Positions 54,156 to 62,699 of a stretch of DNA of 64,000 nucleotides are shown here, in pieces. Position 1 is the stretch's first letter. Every line of letters starts with the position of its first letter. Source of the stretch: Paenibacillus sp. FSL H7-0331. Lineage in GTDB: Bacteria > Bacillota > Bacilli > Paenibacillales > NBRC-103111. The position numbers were made by a program, and so were the translations under genes. The DNA lies in the NCBI RefSeq assembly GCF_001956045.1, contig NZ_MRTH01000003.1, positions 372,001 through 436,000 on the forward strand. Direction: 5' to 3'. Under the pieces are notes generated by a model, which did no database searches, was not told the origin of the DNA, and saw nothing but the letters and a program-made list of their open reading frames with translations.

Positions 54156-54887
54156 GTGTCCGATATTCAGCAGCTCAAAGACAAACTGGAACAGTTGGAA
54201 CAACGTAATCGAGATCTTACCCTGTTGCTGGAGTCGGCATTAGAATTAAAAAGCGGTTTGACATCGATGGACCACCCTTTTCCGATAAGTGTGATACATT
54301 CATTGGTTTTTGCCTTGGATTCCAGAGATCCCTACACGTCGGGACATTCATCGCGTGTAGCCCTTTATTCTTTGTGGATAGCAAGGGAGCTTGGTATATC
54401 TGAAGAAGAATGCAAACATTTTTATCGTTCTGCCTTGATGCATGATATTGGCAAGATTGGCGTGCCAGATCGGGTGTTATTGAAAGCAGAAAGCCTGAAT
54501 GACGAAGAGTTTCAAAGTATGATTTCTCATACCCTGATAGGTGCACGTATTCTGTCGAAGGTAGAGCCTGTGGAACGGATGATTCAAGCGACGGAGGTTG
54601 CGAAGTACCATCATGAAAAAATGGATGGAAGCGGCTATCCGGAAGGACTCAAGGGTGAAAGTATTCCCTTTTATGCGCGTATTGTCGCAGTTGCCGATGC
54701 TTTTGATGCAATGACTACCGATCGTCCTTATTCCAAAGGAATCAGCTGCCAGGAAGGTGTGGAAGAAATTGTGCGCTGCAAGGGCTCGCATTTTGACCCT
54801 GTGGCCGTTGAGGCTTTTAAAAATGTGATGCAAACGCGGAATTACTTAAAGGGTGGGGAAATCGATCCCCCTTATATATTTGAATAA
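54156..54887 (+). CDS. HD-GYP domain phosphodiesterase
   Basis: A 243-residue protein: a short N-terminal coiled coil (QQLKDKLEQLEQRNRDL) and an HD-GYP domain (about 50-235) with YTSGHSSRVA, MHDIGKIGVPD, HHEKMDGSGYPEGLKG and AVADAFDAMTTDRPY. Hydrolyses cyclic di-GMP. No membrane helix. GTG start at 54156 with GGAGG 7 nt upstream. It lies directly after the cyclase operon terminator. Confidence 0.9.
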   Translation: MSDIQQLKDKLEQLEQRNRDLTLLLESALELKSGLTSMDHPFPISVIHSLVFALDSRDPYTSGHSSRVALYSLWIARELGISEEECKHFYRSALMHDIGKIGVPDRVLLKAESLNDEEFQSMISHTLIGARILSKVEPVERMIQATEVAKYHHEKMDGSGYPEGLKGESIPFYARIVAVADAFDAMTTDRPYSKGISCQEGVEEIVRCKGSHFDPVAVEAFKNVMQTRNYLKGGEIDPPYIFE

Positions 54888-54895
54888 CAACCGCA

Positions 54896-54933
54896 AGCAC
54901 CTCACTTCAACTATGGAGCGGAGGTGTTTTTTT
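54896..54933 (+). terminator. Terminator after the HD-GYP gene
   Basis: A short CACCTC/GAGGTG stem and a T run. The stem is only about six base pairs. Confidence 0.5.
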
Positions 54934-55105
54934 CAAAATATAAGAATTTATATGATTCACTCTATAAAATGCATATATTTCTGGGTAAACGCACTCGTCC
55001 ATGAAGGACGGCGTAGCCGTTTATCCTCGACTCTTTACAAAATGAAGGATGGTGCCGATATTACAGTGAGAAGGTTGCAGTAAGTAGGTTGAAAGAAGGG
55101 ATACC

Positions 55106-56569
55106 GTGAAACCAAAGGATCATGAGGAACAGCTGAGGCAATTTTTCAATAACAATACCTTGGATGATCAAATGCTGCTGAAAAAATACGTGCGTGAGCA
55201 TCCTACTAATAAAATGGCCTGGTACCTGCTGGGAAGGGAATATGATGGACAGGGCAAACGCGGAAAAGCCTTGTACTGTTATGGACAAGCTGGTGAGATT
55301 TATGAGGCCTTTGAAAACCAAACGATTACAGTATCTCTTGAATCCCAGGAGGCACTGGAGCAATTGGATCGGCGGGGCAAACGGAGACGATGGCTGAGTC
55401 GTGCGCGGCTGGCAGTTTTGCTGGCCATGATAGTATTCGGGATCGCGTACCTTCCTGCATTTGCCCCTGCACCTGAGCCCGAGACGCAGACTGCTCTTCC
55501 GGCATTACCAAAGGATGTAAGCCTGGAACAGGTGCAGCAAACCAAGGTGTATTACATAGCGGGTGCGAAAACGAAGGAGCGGGTAGGGGCGGCTTTACAG
55601 GAGATGCTGATTAAGGAACGGATAAACAGCTACGCTATACTGGCATCGGGTAAACTGACAGAAGACGGCAAATGGATATCCTGGCTGCAGCCTCCCGACA
55701 TTCTGCTTTCCGTCGAAGGCAAGCAGGATGCTGCCCAGCAGCAAATCCAATATCACGACGCAGAAAGCTGTCAATGCGTGCCGACAGAGGATTCGAAGCC
55801 CAAATCTATCTATCAGTCCTGGATGGGGCAGCGTGAGCAGGAAGTCGTACTTCGTTCAGCTATAGATGCATACCGTCGTATGAATGGAAAGCTTCCTGAG
55901 AATCTGCAGGCTTTGAACCAGCCGCATCCGCAAAATATACTTCCCGGGGTTACTCCCTTCATGGAGCAGCTATATGAGCAGGATAAAGCCCAATTAACGG
56001 ACACGGTTACTCCTCAGGGGAGCCCATCAGCATCAGGAACGCCAACAACGGTACCGCCAAGTCAAGGTTCTGGCTCTTCCGGGAATGGTCAAGAGGCGTC
56101 AGCGTCTGGACTTCAGAAGCCTCTTAAAGATCCACTGCGGATTATTGTGGATAAGACTAACCATCGACTGGCTTTGGTTAGTGGAACGATTATCGTCAGG
56201 AGTTATCCCGTTGGTTTGGGTGCAGATCGTACCCCTGAGGGAACTTTTGAAATAGCAGAGAAAGTAAGAAATCCGAATGGAAAATCGAACGGTGATTTTG
56301 GCAGCAGAGGCATGGGGCTTTCCAACCCTTTATACGCTATTCACGGAACGAATAAACCTAACAGCATAGGCAAGGATGAGTCATTGGGCTGCGTACGTAT
56401 GTTGAAGGAAGATATCGAGGAATTGTTCGATATGGCACCGATCGGGACACCGGTTACGATTGGCAAGGGCTTGCTGCCTTCAGAGATAAAGCGTGGGGAG
56501 CCCGTCTTTACACTTCCCCTGACCAGCAATGAAACCAATCCGGGGAAAGTGTACAAATGGCTTGATTAG
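55106..56569 (+). CDS. Membrane-anchored L,D-transpeptidase (YkuD family)
   Basis: A 487-residue protein. Cytoplasmic TPR-like N-terminus (about 1-90; AWYLLGREYDGQGKRGKALY), a transmembrane helix (about 103-122), a mixed region with Ser/Gly/Pro linkers (about 290-335), then the YkuD domain (about 345-460). The catalytic pattern HGTNKPNSIGKDESLGCVRM holds the nucleophile at about Cys429. It cross-links peptidoglycan peptides by 3-3 bonds. GTG start with GAAGGGA upstream. It is the last gene of the signalling neighbourhood. Confidence 0.88.
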   Translation: MKPKDHEEQLRQFFNNNTLDDQMLLKKYVREHPTNKMAWYLLGREYDGQGKRGKALYCYGQAGEIYEAFENQTITVSLESQEALEQLDRRGKRRRWLSRARLAVLLAMIVFGIAYLPAFAPAPEPETQTALPALPKDVSLEQVQQTKVYYIAGAKTKERVGAALQEMLIKERINSYAILASGKLTEDGKWISWLQPPDILLSVEGKQDAAQQQIQYHDAESCQCVPTEDSKPKSIYQSWMGQREQEVVLRSAIDAYRRMNGKLPENLQALNQPHPQNILPGVTPFMEQLYEQDKAQLTDTVTPQGSPSASGTPTTVPPSQGSGSSGNGQEASASGLQKPLKDPLRIIVDKTNHRLALVSGTIIVRSYPVGLGADRTPEGTFEIAEKVRNPNGKSNGDFGSRGMGLSNPLYAIHGTNKPNSIGKDESLGCVRMLKEDIEELFDMAPIGTPVTIGKGLLPSEIKRGEPVFTLPLTSNETNPGKVYKWLD

Positions 56570-56598
56570 CTTGATGTAGATAAAAATAAAACGCTTTC

Positions 56599-56733
56599 CT
56601 AACGCAATAGAAGTAATAGAGCCATGGCAATGATCAGGGCAGCAAAAACGGAGCATACTATTATGATTCGTTTTTTGTTGACGGTATCCTGAGGTTTACG
56701 TTGTCGTAAATAAGTTGGTTTTTTTCGTTGCAT
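56599..56733 (-). CDS. Small basic single-helix membrane protein, 44 residues
   Basis: ATG at 56733 has AGGG 8 nt upstream. The peptide has a basic N-terminus (RKKPTYLRQRKPQDTVNKKR) followed by one transmembrane helix IIIVCSVFAALIIAMALLLLL and a terminal Arg. No family could be named; the basic-head plus helix profile suggests a cytoplasmic-side anchor. It lies between the L,D-transpeptidase gene and pyrD. Confidence 0.65.
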   Translation of the reverse strand: MQRKKPTYLRQRKPQDTVNKKRIIIVCSVFAALIIAMALLLLLR

Positions 56734-56837
56734 AGGAGTCGCCCTGCCTTTTTGATGGATTTATGAATATTTTATCATACTGTAGCAGCGAACAAACAAG
56801 ATTTTGTATAGCCTCTGCTCTTTATTTTTCTTGCATA

Positions 56838-56874
56838 AAACGATAAACTGTTCAAAGAGAATAAGTTATCGTTT
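56838..56874 (+). promoter_or_regulatory. Inverted repeat in the pyrD leader
   Basis: AAACGATAA (56838-56846) pairs with TTATCGTTT (56866-56874) across 19 nt, with GTTT and the ribosome site behind. It could act as a leader hairpin. It does not match a PyrR-binding loop that I can recognise. Confidence 0.35.
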
Positions 56875-56896
56875 GTTTAAGGGAGAGACAATAGGA

Positions 56897-58000
56897 ATGT
56901 TATACAGAAATATGTTAAAACCGCTGCTTTTTCGAATGGATGCGGAGAAGGCACATCATCTTACTATAGATGGGCTTCATACGGCTTCGACGATTCCAGG
57001 AGTTAATAGCTTGCTTGAAGGATTGTATGGGGTCAAGCAAACGGCAGCATTGGAATCAACGTTATGGGGAATTCATTTTGCCAATCCGATAGGACTGGCC
57101 GCAGGGCTCGACAAGAATGCGAAAGCAGTCGCCGGGTTTTCTAATCTTGGTTTTGGATTTATGGAAGTTGGCACCGTTACACCCAAACCTCAGGCTGGGA
57201 ATGAGCTGCCGCGGTTGTTCAGACTTCCTGAGGACACCGCATTAATTAACCGCATGGGGTTTAATAATGTAGGAATTGATGTGATGGCCAAGCATTTGGA
57301 GCAGACTGCCAAACGTACGATCCCGGTTGCAGTGAATATCGGCAAAAATAAGCTGACACCAAACGAACACGCAGAAGACGACTATCGTGCTTGTATTACC
57401 AGATTGTATACGTACGGAGATTTTTTTGTAGTGAATATCAGTTCGCCCAATACACCGGATTTGCGCAGCCTTCAGCATGGTGACGATTTATCTCGATTGC
57501 TGGCTGCCGTTCAAGACGAGATGAAGCTCCAGCATCAAAAGCATGGAGGAGCCGCGAAGCCGGTTTTGGTCAAAATAGCACCGGATCTTGGGACTGATGA
57601 AATTACTTATATGGTGCAAACGATTGTAGCAAGCGGGGTATCCGGGATCATTGCCTCGAACACGACGATTTCCAGAGAAGGTCTGACCCATCGTCATAAG
57701 GGAGAAGCTGGTGGACTCAGCGGTAAGCCGTTAACCGAACGTTCCACACAGCTTATTCATACTTTATATGAGCTTACGGAAGGCAAAATGCCGATTATTG
57801 GCTCTGGTGGTGTATTTACAGCCCAACATGCGTATGACAAAATATGTGCGGGAGCCAGTCTGGTAGAAATCTATACGGCTTTGATTTATGAGGGCCCCTC
57901 ACTGGTAAGGCGATTGAATGAGGGTTTGCAACAATTGCTGCATAGGGACGGATTTGCTAACATTACGGAAGCGGTCGGTTCAGCACATCGGCATCGGTAA
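56897..58000 (+). CDS. pyrD: Dihydroorotate dehydrogenase (quinone), class 2
   Basis: A 367-residue FMN enzyme oxidising dihydroorotate to orotate in pyrimidine synthesis. An N-terminal extension with helix (about 1-45) marks the membrane-associated class 2. FANPIGLAAGLDKNAK, MEVGTVTPKPQAGN, NRMGFNNVG, NISSPNTP and GGLSGKPL are conserved. ATG at 56897 has AAGGGAGAG upstream. It is followed 15 bp later by a relQ-type gene. Confidence 0.93.
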   Translation: MLYRNMLKPLLFRMDAEKAHHLTIDGLHTASTIPGVNSLLEGLYGVKQTAALESTLWGIHFANPIGLAAGLDKNAKAVAGFSNLGFGFMEVGTVTPKPQAGNELPRLFRLPEDTALINRMGFNNVGIDVMAKHLEQTAKRTIPVAVNIGKNKLTPNEHAEDDYRACITRLYTYGDFFVVNISSPNTPDLRSLQHGDDLSRLLAAVQDEMKLQHQKHGGAAKPVLVKIAPDLGTDEITYMVQTIVASGVSGIIASNTTISREGLTHRHKGEAGGLSGKPLTERSTQLIHTLYELTEGKMPIIGSGGVFTAQHAYDKICAGASLVEIYTALIYEGPSLVRRLNEGLQQLLHRDGFANITEAVGSAHRHR

Positions 58001-58015
58001 AATGGAGGGGTATGG

Positions 58016-58810
58016 ATGGATGGACGTGATTGGAAAAAGTTTCTCATGCCTTATGACCAGGCTGTTGAAGAATTAAAGGTCAAATTCAAAACGTTACGCG
58101 GTGAATTAAAAAGCCGTGATGAATATTCACCAATCGAATTTGTGACCGGCAGAGTCAAGAAAATATCAAGCATCCTAGACAAGGCCAAGCGATTGAATGT
58201 TCCTATGGAGCAGCTGGAAACTGGGATTGAAGACATTGCCGGCATTCGCATCATGTGCCAGTTTGTGGAGGATATCGAGCGGCTGGCTAATTTGATTCGC
58301 GTCCGGCAGGATATGACGTTATTGTATGAAAAGGATTATGTACTGAACAAGAAACCAAGCGGCTATCGCAGCTACCATATGATATTGGAATATCCCGTAC
58401 AAACGGCGCTTGGGATGAAAAGGGTGCTGGCTGAGGTTCAGATCCGTACATTGGCTATGAATTTCTGGGCCACTATCGAGCATTCTCTGAACTATAAATA
58501 CCGGGAGAGTTTGCCACCGGAGGTTATCAAACGACTCAGTAAAGCTGCCGAGGCAGCCTATTTGCTGGATCAGGAGATGAGCAGCATCCGTGATGAGATT
58601 ATGGAAGCGCAGCAGCTGTTCGAGGATAATTCGAATATTGTATCGCGAATACTCAACGGGATACAGGAGCTGTATTTTTACCATCGGGTTCGTGAAGCCG
58701 TACAATTTCAATTTCGGTTTAACGAGCATTGGGAGACTGAGGATATCAGATATTTGAGGGAGCTGTCCATGGAGATTGATGATGCTATCACTCGTGCCAA
58801 AAAAGGATAG
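58016..58810 (+). CDS. Small alarmone synthetase, RelQ/YjbM type
   Basis: A 264-residue RelA/SpoT-type synthetase domain without hydrolase or regulatory domains. Motifs: EYSPIEFVTGRVKKISSILD, IEDIAGIRIMCQFVEDIERL, KPSGYRSYHMI and VQIRTLAMNFWATIEHSLNYKY. It would transfer pyrophosphate from ATP to GDP or GTP, forming (p)ppGpp. ATG at 58016 after GGAGGGG. Adjacent to pyrD and DUF309. Confidence 0.9.
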   Translation: MDGRDWKKFLMPYDQAVEELKVKFKTLRGELKSRDEYSPIEFVTGRVKKISSILDKAKRLNVPMEQLETGIEDIAGIRIMCQFVEDIERLANLIRVRQDMTLLYEKDYVLNKKPSGYRSYHMILEYPVQTALGMKRVLAEVQIRTLAMNFWATIEHSLNYKYRESLPPEVIKRLSKAAEAAYLLDQEMSSIRDEIMEAQQLFEDNSNIVSRILNGIQELYFYHRVREAVQFQFRFNEHWETEDIRYLRELSMEIDDAITRAKKG

Positions 58811-58839
58811 CAGCTTCATAAGAAATGGAGGTGCTTCCA

Positions 58840-59277
58840 TTGACTGCGAGGCCGGAATATGACCGATTGTACGTGAAATTCATCTATTATTTTAATGTGG
58901 AACGCGATTATTTTGAGTGTCATGAGGTGATGGAAGAGCTCTGGCTTGAGGAAGGAAGGGCTCCTTTATATCAAGGACTGCTTCAGGTAGCCGTTGGTTT
59001 GTATCATCATCGGAATGGAAATGTGAGTGGAGCGATCAAGCTATTCACAGCGGCACTGGAGAAGCTGGCAGGTCGCCAAGCGGAGGTAATGGGGATCGAC
59101 CTGGCTCTGTTGGTCGCGGATAGTCAGCGTTACTTGCAGCAGCTGGAACGAATGGCTGAACAGCCGTTCACATTCTATGACTTGAACATTAGGGTCATCG
59201 ATCCGAATTTGGACGAAGCGGTAGGGGTTCTTATAGCCAATCCGCCAATACCTGGTGTTGAGGAAGAAGAGCATTGA
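58840..59277 (+). CDS. DUF309 family protein
   Basis: A 145-residue protein with the DUF309 motif FNVERDYFECHEVMEELWLE, then LYQGLLQVAVGLYHHRNGNVSG. The acidic HExxE-like residues may bind metal, but function is unknown. TTG at 58840 with GGAGGTG upstream is preferred over an ATG at 58825 that lacks a ribosome site. Confidence 0.85.
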   Translation: MTARPEYDRLYVKFIYYFNVERDYFECHEVMEELWLEEGRAPLYQGLLQVAVGLYHHRNGNVSGAIKLFTAALEKLAGRQAEVMGIDLALLVADSQRYLQQLERMAEQPFTFYDLNIRVIDPNLDEAVGVLIANPPIPGVEEEEH

Positions 59278-59313
59278 TGCTGTCCATAGCGTACTGTCCA
59301 GACCTAATTATAA

Positions 59314-59351
59314 AAAAATAGAGCAGGAGCTTTCGCTCATCTGCTCTATTT
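59314..59351. terminator. Bidirectional terminator
   Basis: AAATAGAGCAG and CTGCTCTATTT with an inner GAGC/GCTC stem. It includes the stop codon of the thioredoxin gene. Confidence 0.88.
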
Positions 59352-59855
59352 GGCTTTGTACTTTTGCAAAAATTGTTTGAAGGAGTCCGAATTGTAACCC
59401 TGCTGACCGGCTTCAGCGATACCGCCAACCATCCGTTCCACTTCTTTACCTGCTTTATAATAGATCAGAGTAGGTGTAGATTGAATATTGTATTTGCTCC
59501 AGCCATCTTTGAATTCTTCAAGATTAAACTGTTTGACATCGATTCCTAATTCCTTGCTCAGCGGGGCCAGAACAGGAGTTGTTCTTTTGCAGTGCGGGCA
59601 GGTAGAGGCAAAGTAATATACAAAAAAGTCTTCTTTGGCGTTCATCTTTTTATCTAGCTCTGCCGGCAAAATGATATTCTGATAATTGGGATCATCAAGC
59701 TGCTTGACGGTTTCAGGATTCATTTTGTCGGGTGCCATGCCGTATACATTGTTGGCGAATTTGCTATTCTTGGCTTTGTCCGATTGTTGGTTCACGACAT
59801 ATAACCCTGCGAAAAGTACAACAATGATGGATAAGTAAATCGCAATCTTTTTCAT
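59346..59855 (-). CDS. Thioredoxin-like protein with N-terminal membrane anchor
   Basis: A 169-residue protein with a membrane helix (about 4-22) and thioredoxin fold with YFASTCPHCKRTTPVLAPL (Cys86, Cys89), as in extracytoplasmic thiol oxidases/reductases of the BdbA type. ATG at 59855. Partner unknown. Confidence 0.86.
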   Translation of the reverse strand: MKKIAIYLSIIVVLFAGLYVVNQQSDKAKNSKFANNVYGMAPDKMNPETVKQLDDPNYQNIILPAELDKKMNAKEDFFVYYFASTCPHCKRTTPVLAPLSKELGIDVKQFNLEEFKDGWSKYNIQSTPTLIYYKAGKEVERMVGGIAEAGQQGYNSDSFKQFLQKYKAK

Positions 59856-59985
59856 TCAGGTATAATCCTCTCTACTTGTGAATTCTATCATTATATGATA
59901 AATCATTTGGCTATCCAAGGATTTCGATAAAAGGATCGTGATTTCCTGCTGCTGTTTCCTTCAAAAATGAATGAATTATGACATG

Positions 59986-60014
59986 TTGCAGCATCCAGCT
60001 ATAAGAAATATAAT
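59986..60014 (+). promoter_or_regulatory. SigA promoter for the rsmF-like gene
   Basis: TTGCAG (59986-59991) and TATAAT (60009-60014), spacer 17 bp. Confidence 0.7.
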
Positions 60015-60074
60015 AGGTACAGTTCACGAGCTCGGCTGCATTCATCTATGATACTAAGGAAAGTTGGACACCTA

Positions 60075-61616
60075 TTGACAGAAAGTGATGGAATACAAGG
60101 CAGGTATTTACCTGCGGAATTTGTGGCTAGAATGAGCTCGCTGTTGGGAGAGCAGTACCCGGCGTTCATTGCTTCCTATGACAAACCCAGAGTGTATGGA
60201 CTCAGGATTAATACCTTGAAGTGTACTACGGAGCTGTTCTTAAAGCTGACTTCATTACAGCTAAGATCGATTTCGTGGGCATCCAGTGGTTTTTATTATG
60301 AAGAGGACAGCAGACCGGGCAAGCATCCCCACTACCACACTGGTTTATATTATATTCAGGAACCCAGTGCAATGGCGCCAGTAGAGCTTCTGGACGTTCA
60401 GCCTGGTGAACGGGTACTTGATTTATGCGCAGCGCCTGGAGGGAAGTCTACACAAATCGCAACTAAGCTTGCGGGTCAAGGTATGCTGGTGACGAACGAT
60501 ATTCATTCGGATCGTGTGAAGGCACTGGTCAAAAATATTGAGCTGTCCGGAGTACGGAACGCCGTCGTATTGAACGAGCAGCCAGAAAAGCTTAAGCATA
60601 GCTTTGCGCATTTTTTTGATAAAATATTAATTGATGCACCCTGCTCTGGTGAGGGGATGTTCCGTAAGGAAGCGGATATGGCCAAAGCCTGGGAGCCTGA
60701 TTGGGTAGAACGTTACGCCGTTATGCAGAGAGAGCTGTTGGACCAAGCGGCTTCTATGCTGCGATCGGGAGGTCGTATGGTCTATTCTACCTGTACGTTT
60801 TCATTGGAGGAAAATGAGGCGATGATCGCTGAATTTCTGGATAAGCACCCCGAATTCATGGTAGTGCCTGTGGCGGCTGTGGATGGATTATCTCAGGGAT
60901 ATGACACAGAACTATCCGGACAGCTTAATAGCTTCTCAGATCGTGCGAGAGAGGCTGTAAAAGGGACGGTAAGACTGTGGCCTCATCAGCTGGAAGGCGA
61001 AGGGCATTTTGTGGCTGTACTGCTGCATAATGGAATTGCCAGCGCCACTGCTCAACCAGAAGCGAATCTCCAGTCCGCGGCGGCTCGTCCGACCATGAAA
61101 CCGAACAAGTCTGCCAGGTCGTTAAAGGGAAAGCATTCTCCAAGCTTACAGTCAGCTGGCAAGCAGCAGCCTGAGGTTGATTTGCAGCTGTTGTATCGTT
61201 TCATGACTGAACATGCTCCGGAAGTAGGGATTTCACAAGTAACGCTGCATGGCGAGCATGTTTATGCATCACCGATCGGATTACCAGATCTAAGTGGCAT
61301 TCGCATCATTCGTCCTGGATGGTACATCGGTACCTTAAAAAAACAGCGATTTGAACCCTCCCATGCGATGGCTATGGGACTCAGTAAAGAGGATGCCGTT
61401 CGTACGATTGAACTGGAAGCCACATCTGCTGCCGCAGCCCGATATTTGAGGGGAGAGACGCTGGAGGTGGCCGAATCTGCCATTCAGAGGCGTAATCATG
61501 ACATTGCATTCAAAGGTTATTGCCTCGTTCTTATCGATGGTTTTCCTGTAGGCTGGGGCAAATGGCAGGATGGTATATTGAAGAATGAATATCCCCCAGG
61601 TTGGAGGTGGACATAG
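60075..61616 (+). CDS. RsmF-like 16S rRNA (cytosine-C5)-methyltransferase
   Basis: A 513-residue protein. The methyltransferase core (about 25-300) has RVLDLCAAPGGKSTQIATKL, the DAPCSGEGMFRK motif with the nucleophile Cys and YSTCTFSLEENEAMI with the second Cys. A C-terminal RNA-binding (RsmF_methylt_CI/PUA-like) part follows. It would make m5C in 16S rRNA. TTG at 60075 with AAGGAAAG is preferred; an ATG at 60048 lacks a ribosome site. Confidence 0.88.
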   Translation: MTESDGIQGRYLPAEFVARMSSLLGEQYPAFIASYDKPRVYGLRINTLKCTTELFLKLTSLQLRSISWASSGFYYEEDSRPGKHPHYHTGLYYIQEPSAMAPVELLDVQPGERVLDLCAAPGGKSTQIATKLAGQGMLVTNDIHSDRVKALVKNIELSGVRNAVVLNEQPEKLKHSFAHFFDKILIDAPCSGEGMFRKEADMAKAWEPDWVERYAVMQRELLDQAASMLRSGGRMVYSTCTFSLEENEAMIAEFLDKHPEFMVVPVAAVDGLSQGYDTELSGQLNSFSDRAREAVKGTVRLWPHQLEGEGHFVAVLLHNGIASATAQPEANLQSAAARPTMKPNKSARSLKGKHSPSLQSAGKQQPEVDLQLLYRFMTEHAPEVGISQVTLHGEHVYASPIGLPDLSGIRIIRPGWYIGTLKKQRFEPSHAMAMGLSKEDAVRTIELEATSAAAARYLRGETLEVAESAIQRRNHDIAFKGYCLVLIDGFPVGWGKWQDGILKNEYPPGWRWT

Positions 61617-62360
61617 TTGAAGCAAACAATGCGTCTGGAAAAGCTGTTGGCTCATGCTGGCCATGGCACACGAAGTGAAATCAAACGAATGGTCAAGAAT
61701 GGTCTTATTCAAGTCAATGACCGTCCGATCAAGGATGGAGGGATGCAGGTTCATCCGGAGCAGGATCGGATCACTGTGGACGGACAAATCGTACGTTACC
61801 GTGAGTTTATGTATCTGATGCTGAACAAGCCGCAAGGCGTCATATCAGCGACAGAGGATAGCCGCGAGCGAACCGTACTGGATCTGCTGGATGAATCGTA
61901 TGCCCATTATGAGTTATTTCCTGTTGGGCGCCTGGACAAGGATACAGAGGGCTTGCTGCTGCTGACCAATGATGGTAAGCTTGCGCATAATTTACTTTCA
62001 CCCCGCAAGCATGTGGCCAAAATGTATTTTGCCGAGGTGGATGGTTTGGTAACGGTGAAGGACCAGGAGATTTTCCAAAGCGGAGTGACTCTGGATGATG
62101 GATACCTCACCATGCCGGCCCAGTTGAATATTTTGGAAGCCGGTGATCCTGATAAAGGTGCCGTTGCCAAAATCGAGCTGACGATTCAGGAAGGTAAATT
62201 TCATCAAGTGAAACGGATGTTTGAAGCTGTTGGCAAACGGGTAGTGTTTCTCAAAAGAATTTCCATGGGAACGCTGCTGCTGGATGAGTACTTGGCGCCC
62301 GGCGCTTATCGCGAATTGACGGAGATCGAGCTTGCCCAATTACAGCTTGCCCACGTATAA
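61617..62360 (+). CDS. RsuA/RluB-type pseudouridine synthase
   Basis: A 247-residue enzyme with an S4 RNA-binding domain (MRLEKLLAHAGHGTRSEIKR) and the catalytic FPVGRLDKDTEGLLLLTNDG, whose Asp forms pseudouridine in rRNA. TTG start with TTGGAGGTGG upstream, beginning right after the preceding stop codon. Together with the rsmF-like gene it forms an rRNA-modification operon. Confidence 0.92.
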   Translation: MKQTMRLEKLLAHAGHGTRSEIKRMVKNGLIQVNDRPIKDGGMQVHPEQDRITVDGQIVRYREFMYLMLNKPQGVISATEDSRERTVLDLLDESYAHYELFPVGRLDKDTEGLLLLTNDGKLAHNLLSPRKHVAKMYFAEVDGLVTVKDQEIFQSGVTLDDGYLTMPAQLNILEAGDPDKGAVAKIELTIQEGKFHQVKRMFEAVGKRVVFLKRISMGTLLLDEYLAPGAYRELTEIELAQLQLAHV

Positions 62361-62363
62361 AGG

Positions 62364-62410
62364 CAAAAAGACCGAATGACTGTGATTGCACAGCATATCG
62401 GTCTTTTTTT
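62364..62410 (+). terminator. Terminator after the pseudouridine synthase gene
   Basis: AAAAAGACCGA and TCGGTCTTTTTTT, with an inner CTGTG/CACAG stem. Confidence 0.85.
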
Positions 62411-62418
62411 GAGCGGGC

Positions 62419-62511
62419 TTACAGCCAACCAGCGCTGAGAATGATGACTAACAAGATGTATAATACAAGAATAGCACCAGTACTCGTGTGCAAACCTCCG
62501 ATTGCAGACAT
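62419..62511 (-). CDS. YjcZ-type sporulation miniprotein, 30 residues
   Basis: ATG at 62511 has GGGAGGA 6 nt upstream. The peptide has a short Gly-containing head (MSAIGGLHTS) and one transmembrane helix TGAILVLYILLVIILSAGWL, with the ILL-II-GW ending typical of YjcZ/YjcM-like spore proteins. Function unknown. It lies in the gap between the pseudouridine synthase and the acidic gene. Confidence 0.75.
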   Translation of the reverse strand: MSAIGGLHTSTGAILVLYILLVIILSAGWL

Positions 62512-62699
62512 GCTGATTCCTCCCATACTCCATATTGACCAGTCAACAATTGGGTACATTATAAATATGACAAAGATCATGCTTGGCATGGACATTTATC
62601 CTGATGATTCATATTTTGGGCGGGATGGGACACGCTAATCATTGATGGTTTCTGACATCTGGCAACCACACATATCAAGTCCATTGGAGGCGAGCTTGG

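Noticed and set aside
56838..56874. PyrR attenuator before pyrD
   Set aside because: The inverted repeat lacks the PyrR-binding loop consensus and the terminator T run, so only an unspecific leader hairpin is listed.
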